DNA from: a virus
IMG/VR virus record: IMGVR_UViG_3300033153_007942
Location: 1-45,510 of that record
DNA length: 45,510 nt
Direction: 5' to 3' (one strand)
The notes beneath the pieces were generated by a model. That model was given only the letters and a program-made list of their open reading frames with translations, had not been told where the DNA came from and did not search any database. Of the stretch, positions 41,348 through 45,510 are shown piece after piece. Position 1 is the stretch's first letter. Every line of letters starts with the position of its first letter. A program made the position numbers and the translations under genes.

Positions 41348-41388
41348 TGGGAGCCGTGCCGGAATCGAACCGGCTACCCATTCGGCTC
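41348..41388 (-). other. tRNA-like mini-element B (acceptor stem + T-arm + CCA)
   Basis: Read on the minus strand: GAGCCG (41388-41383), an eight-base linker, a perfect T-arm GCCGG-TTCGATT-CCGGC (41374-41358), one A, CGGCTC (41356-41351) pairing with the first six bases, then CCA (41350-41348). It lies in the 77-base gap between two minus-strand genes, in the sense direction. It lacks D and anticodon arms. Related to element A at 25338. Confidence 0.6.
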
Positions 41389-41395
41389 TATCTGT

Positions 41396-41791
41396 TCAGC
41401 ATTCGCAAGCTTCCGAGGCCATGCAAGGTTGCATCTGGCTTCCAATGTTGGAATCTTCCCAGTTGCCGCAGGTAGTCCCATTGTCGTCAATATAAATCTT
41501 TCTGGCACCTTGCAGACCGGTCTGGATTACGGCGGCGGGGTTAACCTTTAATATTTCGTCAAACAGATGGCCGTGGACGTGCCAACATGCCGCAGCTATC
41601 CGGCGACCGTCCGCACTGCGCCGGCTACCGGTTTCCTTGCTATCCCGCACGGTGATTGTAAACCGCTGCCGGGTTCCTGCCCGGTTGATATCTTCCGGGA
41701 ATCTCTTAAACACTATATTGTTATCATACTTCAGGTTTAAGGCTTCAAGTGCCTTGAACAGCTGGCCACTGGTGGTTTTACTGGATATCAT
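41396..41791 (-). CDS. Hypothetical protein
   Basis: 131 residues. Alpha/beta with basic middle (RQRFTITVRDSKETGSRRSA), a WHVHGH cluster near residue 69-74 and a Cys-containing C-terminus (CMASEACEC). Either metal binding or a small nuclease/hydrolase fold is possible; no motif is decisive. Near the start of the minus-strand operon. Confidence 0.58.
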   Translation of the reverse strand: MISSKTTSGQLFKALEALNLKYDNNIVFKRFPEDINRAGTRQRFTITVRDSKETGSRRSADGRRIAAACWHVHGHLFDEILKVNPAAVIQTGLQGARKIYIDDNGTTCGNWEDSNIGSQMQPCMASEACEC

Positions 41792-41803
41792 TATAAGCCT
41801 CGA

Positions 41804-41878
41804 TTAGTTGAGTGTGGTTATGGCTACGGTGACCACTGTCACGGCGTATACTATCAGGATGCTGGCTAATGTTCTCAT
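41804..41878 (-). CDS. Tiny membrane peptide (24 residues), first gene of the minus operon
   Basis: ATG 41878 behind GGGAG; stop 41804-41806. Entirely one hydrophobic helix (ILIVYAVTVVTVAITT). First frame downstream of the divergent control region, which supports expression. Could be a regulatory leader or a membrane micropeptide. Confidence 0.42.
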   Translation of the reverse strand: MRTLASILIVYAVTVVTVAITTLN

Positions 41879-41906
41879 TTAAATCTCCCTGTTAAGTGGT
41901 TGGTGG

Positions 41907-41938
41907 CAAGGGTGTCATTATTCCCCTATCTGCCTTTA
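41907..41938 (+). repeat. 32-bp direct repeat, copy 1
   Basis: Begins CAAGGGTGT and ends TCTGCCTTTA; 29 of 32 bases match 42361-42392. Same orientation, 454 bases apart, bracketing the C-rich core of the non-coding region. Confidence 0.85.
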
Positions 41939-42386
41939 TAGTTATATGTTCTGCAAAGAACGTGCCACAATTCCCCTACCTGCTACCCCGTACCCAATAC
42001 CGTAAACCGGTAACCCTCTGCCCCATTGCACGGTAGACGGTACAGGACTACCTGTAATCCCGTAAAACTGTAAAACCCCTATCTGATGGGGGGAGGCCAT
42101 CCCACCCCCTGCACCACCTCCCTTGCCCCTCTGGGGTCTGGGGTCACCACGTTACACAGTTTACCGGGAACGGTAACCCTGACACCTTGCCAATGTCACC
42201 TTTGCCGACACACCTTGCCAGGAACATGAAAGGCCCCCCGGTAATTACCCCCCTCCCCCCACCTCTATGTGCCCCCCGAACTACACTACCCCTACCTGTG
42301 CTCCCATATACAGCTTCGCCGTGCTACCTGTACCCTAAAATTTATAATATTTTTTTACCTCAAGGGTGTGAATATTACCCTATCTG
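41924..42386 (+). repeat. Five CCCTAYCTG iteron-like words
   Basis: Copies at 41924-41932, 41974-41982, 42077-42085, 42290-42298 and 42378-42386, all on the plus strand. A nine-base word with one ambiguity is expected far less than once in 463 bases. Two of the copies lie within the 32-bp repeats. They resemble binding sites for an initiator, packaging protein or regulator. Confidence 0.72.
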
Positions 42387-42392
42387 CCTTTA
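42361..42392 (+). repeat. 32-bp direct repeat, copy 2
   Basis: 29 of 32 bases match 41907-41938; the three differences are at positions 10, 12 and 17 of the repeat. It contains one of the five CCCTAYCTG words. Confidence 0.85.
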
Positions 42393-42559
42393 CGTTAACG
42401 TAAGACGTGGAACGGTCACGGTTTACGGTGTTCGTAGAACACAGTGAGCCGGGAACGATAAACACTGGTCTTTTTTCTTAAGGAAAAAAGGCGTTTAACA
42501 GGGAACAGTCATCGTTAACGTTTAACGTATAACGGTATACTGTTATGAGGCAAGGAAAA

Positions 42560-42895
42560 ATGGAACAGACTGAAAAATCATTGGATATGACACATAAGAT
42601 TTTGGCTACTCTGCGTTCCCATGTGAACAACGAGGACCTGGAATCCGCCTTTATTTGTATCCGGGAATTGGTGAAGGGCACCAAGGAATCGAATAAGCGG
42701 CCAATGGTGCGATTATTGGCGGCTAAAAGTATAATGGAATTTTCAAAGGACCTGGCTAAACTGGAAGTTATGAAGGATGCCAAGCCCGATATGCAGACCG
42801 TAAACATTTATCAGACGAAGGGAACCGGCGAAAGTGATATTGTCAGCCTGGCACGAGGACTCAATAACCGAATATCCCAGCCTATTAAAGGATAA
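42560..42895 (+). CDS. Terminase small subunit (probable)
   Basis: 111 residues from ATG 42560 (AAGGA 42552-42556) or 116 from ATG 42545. A helical protein with a basic middle (RELVKGTKESNKRPMVRLLA) directly before the large terminase. Small terminases bind the packaging site and stimulate the large subunit; the adjacent repeat region may hold that site. No helix-turn-helix is certain. Position is the main evidence. Confidence 0.62.
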   Translation: MEQTEKSLDMTHKILATLRSHVNNEDLESAFICIRELVKGTKESNKRPMVRLLAAKSIMEFSKDLAKLEVMKDAKPDMQTVNIYQTKGTGESDIVSLARGLNNRISQPIKG

Positions 42896-42896
42896 T

Positions 42897-44669
42897 TTGG
42901 TATACCGCACTCGTGTCCTGGACAGGGCCGAGGAAGACCCGGTATTCGCGGGAATGCTATGTGAGCTGTTCAAGGCAGACCCTGAGTGGGCCATCTGTAC
43001 TTTCTTCTGGACCTTCGACCCCAGGAATAACACCAAGAAGCGGAATGCTGAGTACCCGAAGGATATGCCGTTTATTTTCTTCGACTACCAGCGGAAGACT
43101 TTTCATACATTAATAAAGAGAATACTGGTAGACCCGGATGACGTGCTAATCGATAAGTCCCGGGATATGGGTGCCACCTGGTTAGTGCTGGCAGCAATTT
43201 TATGGTGCTGGGTAGCGATACCCGGGTTCCAGGCTTTGTGCGGGTCCCGTAAAGAAGATTACGTGGACAACGGCATGATTGACTCCCACTTCGGGAAAAT
43301 CCGGTATATGTTTTACCGGCTCCCGCCGTTCCTGCGGCCACCGACATTTAACCGGAAAGCTCACGACAATTCCTTGCGCCTGTATAACCCGGCCAACGAG
43401 TCGGCAGTCCAGGGCGAGGCCACTAATAAAGATTTTTCCAGGCAGGGCAGATACAACGTGATATTCATGGATGAATTTGCAGCCTGGGAAATCGATAAAG
43501 AAGCCTGGGTGGCCACCGGTGATTCCAGCCCCTGCCGGATACCGGTGTCCACACCCAAGGGCCGGGTGAATGAGTTCGCGGAAATCCGTCACTCTGGGGA
43601 TACTGAGATTATTTCCCTGCACTGGACCCTGCACCCGGAGAAGTCCCGGGGCATGTGGTATGACGATGAAAATAAAAAATGGCGGTCGCCCTGGTATGAC
43701 AACGAGTGCCGCCGCCGTAAAGGTGATGCGGAAGCCATTGCCCAGGAATTGGACATGGATTACCTGGCTTCCGGAAGACCTGTATTCGATATAAAAATCT
43801 GTGCCGGCGAAGTGGCTAAGGCAAAGAAGCGGGAAGATATCAGTTACGGAGACCTGGCGTGGACCGTTCCCCCTGAGTACAATCGATTTGGTGACTGCAT
43901 AAATAAAGCTGAGCTGGAAGTAGAATTTGTTAGGAAACCCTACGGAAGCGTAGCTATTTTAAAATTCCCTTCCGAGCAGGAAGACTACCGGAACAAATAT
44001 GTGGCGGCTGCAGATACCGCCGAGGGACTGGAACAAAACGATTGGGATGTTGCTTACATTGCGGACCGCTCCCAGTCGGTTCTTGATACCGTGGCAGAGC
44101 TACGCGGACACTGGAGCCCCCATACATTTGCTCTGGAAGCAGCTAAACTTTGTATCTATTACGGCCGGGCACCAATCTGGCCAGAGAAAAACAATCACGG
44201 CCATGCCGTTATCGAGGCTATGTTTAAAGTGTATAATAACATCGGCCATGAAAAGTTTTTCGACTGCGGTCCCATGATTCAATTCTCCTCTAAGCTTGGC
44301 TGGGTAACCGGTGGGATTTCTAAACCCATTATGATTGATGCCCTGGATAAAGCTATCCGAGACGGGGAATACCGGAATCCATTTACCGGGTTCTGGAAAG
44401 AGGCGCAGACATTTGTTAAAGATAAAAAGGGCGGATTGTCCGCACAAAATAAAGGCAAGAACGGTAAGTTTTTCGATGACCGTGTAATCACTGCGGCCAT
44501 TCTCATTCAGGCCAACCGATACCTACCCGCAATTAAGAAACTTGATAAGACCGATAAAGAGGTTTATCTTCAGGAAGAGAAGGACAAAAAGGTGCGGGAG
44601 TTTGCAAATCGGTTCTGTGGTGTAAAGATTTCCCGCCGTGCCAGGCGTAAATTAGCGGAGGTTTACTGA
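42897..44669 (+). CDS. Terminase large subunit (packaging ATPase/nuclease)
   Basis: 590 residues from TTG 42897, which follows the previous stop with AAAGGA (42887-42892) at good spacing; an upstream GTG at 42834 would overlap that gene by 62 bases. Walker A-like KSRDMGATW at about 87-95 and Walker B VIFMDE at about 188-193 form the ATPase. The RNase H-like nuclease domain shows AAADTAEG (Asp373) and FFDDRVITA (Asp527/Asp528). It cuts concatemers and pumps DNA through the portal. The KSRDMG form of Walker A is seen in other phage terminases. Confidence 0.93.
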   Translation: MVYRTRVLDRAEEDPVFAGMLCELFKADPEWAICTFFWTFDPRNNTKKRNAEYPKDMPFIFFDYQRKTFHTLIKRILVDPDDVLIDKSRDMGATWLVLAAILWCWVAIPGFQALCGSRKEDYVDNGMIDSHFGKIRYMFYRLPPFLRPPTFNRKAHDNSLRLYNPANESAVQGEATNKDFSRQGRYNVIFMDEFAAWEIDKEAWVATGDSSPCRIPVSTPKGRVNEFAEIRHSGDTEIISLHWTLHPEKSRGMWYDDENKKWRSPWYDNECRRRKGDAEAIAQELDMDYLASGRPVFDIKICAGEVAKAKKREDISYGDLAWTVPPEYNRFGDCINKAELEVEFVRKPYGSVAILKFPSEQEDYRNKYVAAADTAEGLEQNDWDVAYIADRSQSVLDTVAELRGHWSPHTFALEAAKLCIYYGRAPIWPEKNNHGHAVIEAMFKVYNNIGHEKFFDCGPMIQFSSKLGWVTGGISKPIMIDALDKAIRDGEYRNPFTGFWKEAQTFVKDKKGGLSAQNKGKNGKFFDDRVITAAILIQANRYLPAIKKLDKTDKEVYLQEEKDKKVREFANRFCGVKISRRARRKLAEVY

Positions 44670-44671
44670 TT

Positions 44672-45510
44672 ATGATGAGTCTCACCAAGGAAGATAAGGA
44701 AGCCGTCAAAGAAGAGATTCTGCAAAAGCTCCAGTACGGAATGGATTACAAAAAGTACAAGGAGCACGAGGCAGGCATGGAAATCTGGCGGCGTGGCTAC
44801 CTTCGCCGTTATCACGATGACACACCATCCTACGAGAGGGATGAAGAACAAAAATACTTTCTCGGTCTCATGTTCCGGTCAGTGGAACAATTTTCCTCAG
44901 ACGTTATCGATACACTCTACCAAAACAATCCCTTCTTTTTAATAAATCCCAAGGGTGGCGGTGAGCGTATCCAGACCATAGCCTCGGCCGTGCAGGCTGT
45001 TATGAAGGACATGCTGCAGGAGCAGATGCCTTACGATTTAAAATTTATGAAAGCTATCCGCCATGCAGCCATCGGCGGAGTTGCATATATCGCACCGTTC
45101 TATAATTACCGGCAGATGAAGGTCACGGATTTAGTTCAGCGGACTGATGCTGCCGGCGAGATATCAATGTTCATGGAAGATGGTTTGCAGGCTGTTAATG
45201 ACCATCCGGATTTCGATGTGATATACCCGACCCGGGTTGTCATGGACCCGGCTACCCAGGTTGGTCAGGTGAACGGAACGGCCCGCTGGGCCATCATCGA
45301 ACGGCAGCGGCCGCTTGAATGGTATTTACAGCGGCAGGCGGATTATGGTTACAGCGCTACTGTGAAAAGGGATTTGAAAGCCATAGCCAACGATGCCTCC
45401 ATGCAGACTCAAGGCCCGAACAACATGGACCGCGAGTATAGTTTAAACTCTTCCAAAAATGTGAATGAGTTGGAGTACGTTGGGCACCTGACCAGCCTGA
45501 AGAGGTTCGA
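44672..45510 (+). CDS. Portal protein, N-terminal part (continues at base 2)
   Basis: First part of the portal (head-tail connector) gene, which runs off the right edge and resumes at base 2; joined it encodes about 592 residues. The portal forms the dodecameric ring through which DNA is packaged and ejected. The assignment rests on position directly after the large terminase (stop 44669, start 44672), before the scaffold and capsid genes, and on a length typical of podovirus portals. Tandem ATGs lie at 44672 and 44675, with GGAGG at 44658-44662 inside the end of the terminase gene as ribosome site. The N-terminal 60 residues are charged and helical. No single diagnostic motif was seen, so the call relies mainly on gene order. 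Confidence 0.8.
   Translation, partial: MMSLTKEDKEAVKEEILQKLQYGMDYKKYKEHEAGMEIWRRGYLRRYHDDTPSYERDEEQKYFLGLMFRSVEQFSSDVIDTLYQNNPFFLINPKGGGERIQTIASAVQAVMKDMLQEQMPYDLKFMKAIRHAAIGGVAYIAPFYNYRQMKVTDLVQRTDAAGEISMFMEDGLQAVNDHPDFDVIYPTRVVMDPATQVGQVNGTARWAIIERQRPLEWYLQRQADYGYSATVKRDLKAIANDASMQTQGPNNMDREYSLNSSKNVNELEYVGHLTSLKRF
45397..45510. repeat. Terminal direct repeat, right copy (circle join)
   Basis: Exact copy of bases 1-114. It lies inside the portal coding region, about 243 codons from its start. A true physical terminal repeat inside a virion structural gene would be unusual, which favours a circular-assembly overlap. Confidence 0.95.

Larger units (their letters stand above)
41879..42559. 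promoter_or_regulatory. Long divergent non-coding region (origin / packaging / promoter candidate)
   Basis: About 680 bases without a convincing gene between the minus operon and the terminase operon. The plus strand is strongly C-rich in the middle (several runs of five to six Cs), and A/T-rich tracts are near 42340 and 42470. It contains two 32-bp direct repeats, five copies of CCCTAYCTG, several GTTTACCGG/ACGGTAAC-like words, an inverted repeat CTTTTTTC/GAAAAAAG (42470-42490) and, just before the terminase, GTTAACG/TTTAACG/TATAACG repeats ending in TATACT (42536-42541). It fits a replication origin, a packaging site and two divergent promoters; none is proven. Confidence 0.7.

Noticed and set aside
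41319-41381. N-terminal extension of the 62-residue gene (an 83-residue frame)
   Set aside because: The extension translates tRNA-like element B; ATG 41318 has a TGGAGG site and is the better start.
42187-42447. 86-residue plus-strand frame in the non-coding region
   Set aside because: Pro/Leu-rich product of C-runs, no ribosome site, and it runs through direct repeat copy 2.
1-45510. CRISPR array, integrase, repressor or phage RNA polymerase
   Set aside because: Looked for and not seen: no regular repeat-spacer pattern, no tyrosine or serine recombinase motifs, no CI-like repressor, and no single-subunit RNA polymerase motifs.

Overview
The window is the complete genome of a double-stranded DNA tailed phage. 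The last 114 bases (45397-45510) repeat the first 114 exactly, so the sequence closes into a circle of about 45,396 bp whose arbitrary join lies inside the portal gene. No tape-measure, sheath or tail-tube gene is visible. A nozzle-like protein, head-tail adaptor and a run of probable ejection proteins ending in a 1,998-residue giant instead suggest podovirus-type morphology. No integrase, excisionase or repressor is recognisable, and the PolA keeps Phe at the position equivalent to E. coli residue 762, so a virulent lifestyle is likely. The host cannot be named; the ejection-type proteins suggest a Gram-negative bacterium.

Layout, rightwards from the only long non-coding region (41879-42559). 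Small and large terminase (42560-44669), portal (44672 through the join to 1054), a small protein, scaffold, major capsid protein, head-tail adaptor, nozzle-like protein and a membrane protein. Then come tail spike and fibre genes (7540-12913), ejection or internal virion genes (12917-23219), an endolysin of the TIGR02594/CHAP-like type and a small holin-like protein. A terminator at 24193-24230 closes this late block. It is followed at once by a 37-bp promoter-like element that recurs before 28746. Replication genes follow: a Cas4/RecB-like Fe-S nuclease, a Holliday-resolvase-like nuclease, an HTH protein, a uracil-DNA-glycosylase/3'-5' exonuclease/PolA fusion, an SSB-like protein, a P-loop kinase, a DnaB-type helicase, many small unknown genes, and a zinc-ribbon TOPRIM primase ending at 37322.

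From 37195 to 41878 about sixteen mostly tiny genes run on the minus strand. The last transcribed encodes a probable sigma factor, whose 3' end overlaps the primase gene tail to tail. Several others are small CxxC zinc-ribbon-like proteins of unknown function, a plausible host-takeover region. The divergent region 41879-42544 carries two near-identical 32-bp direct repeats and five same-strand copies of CCCTAYCTG; it is the best candidate for origin, packaging and divergent promoter functions.

Notable signals: a GGDEF (diguanylate-cyclase-like) domain inside the giant probable ejection protein; apparent total absence of GATC from the genome; two related tRNA-like mini-elements (acceptor-like stem, T-arm-like hairpin and CCA, with no anticodon arm); a scaffold C-terminal motif repeated at the end of a separate 85-residue protein; and the UDG-polymerase fusion. 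All statements come from reading the sequence by eye; no database search was run.
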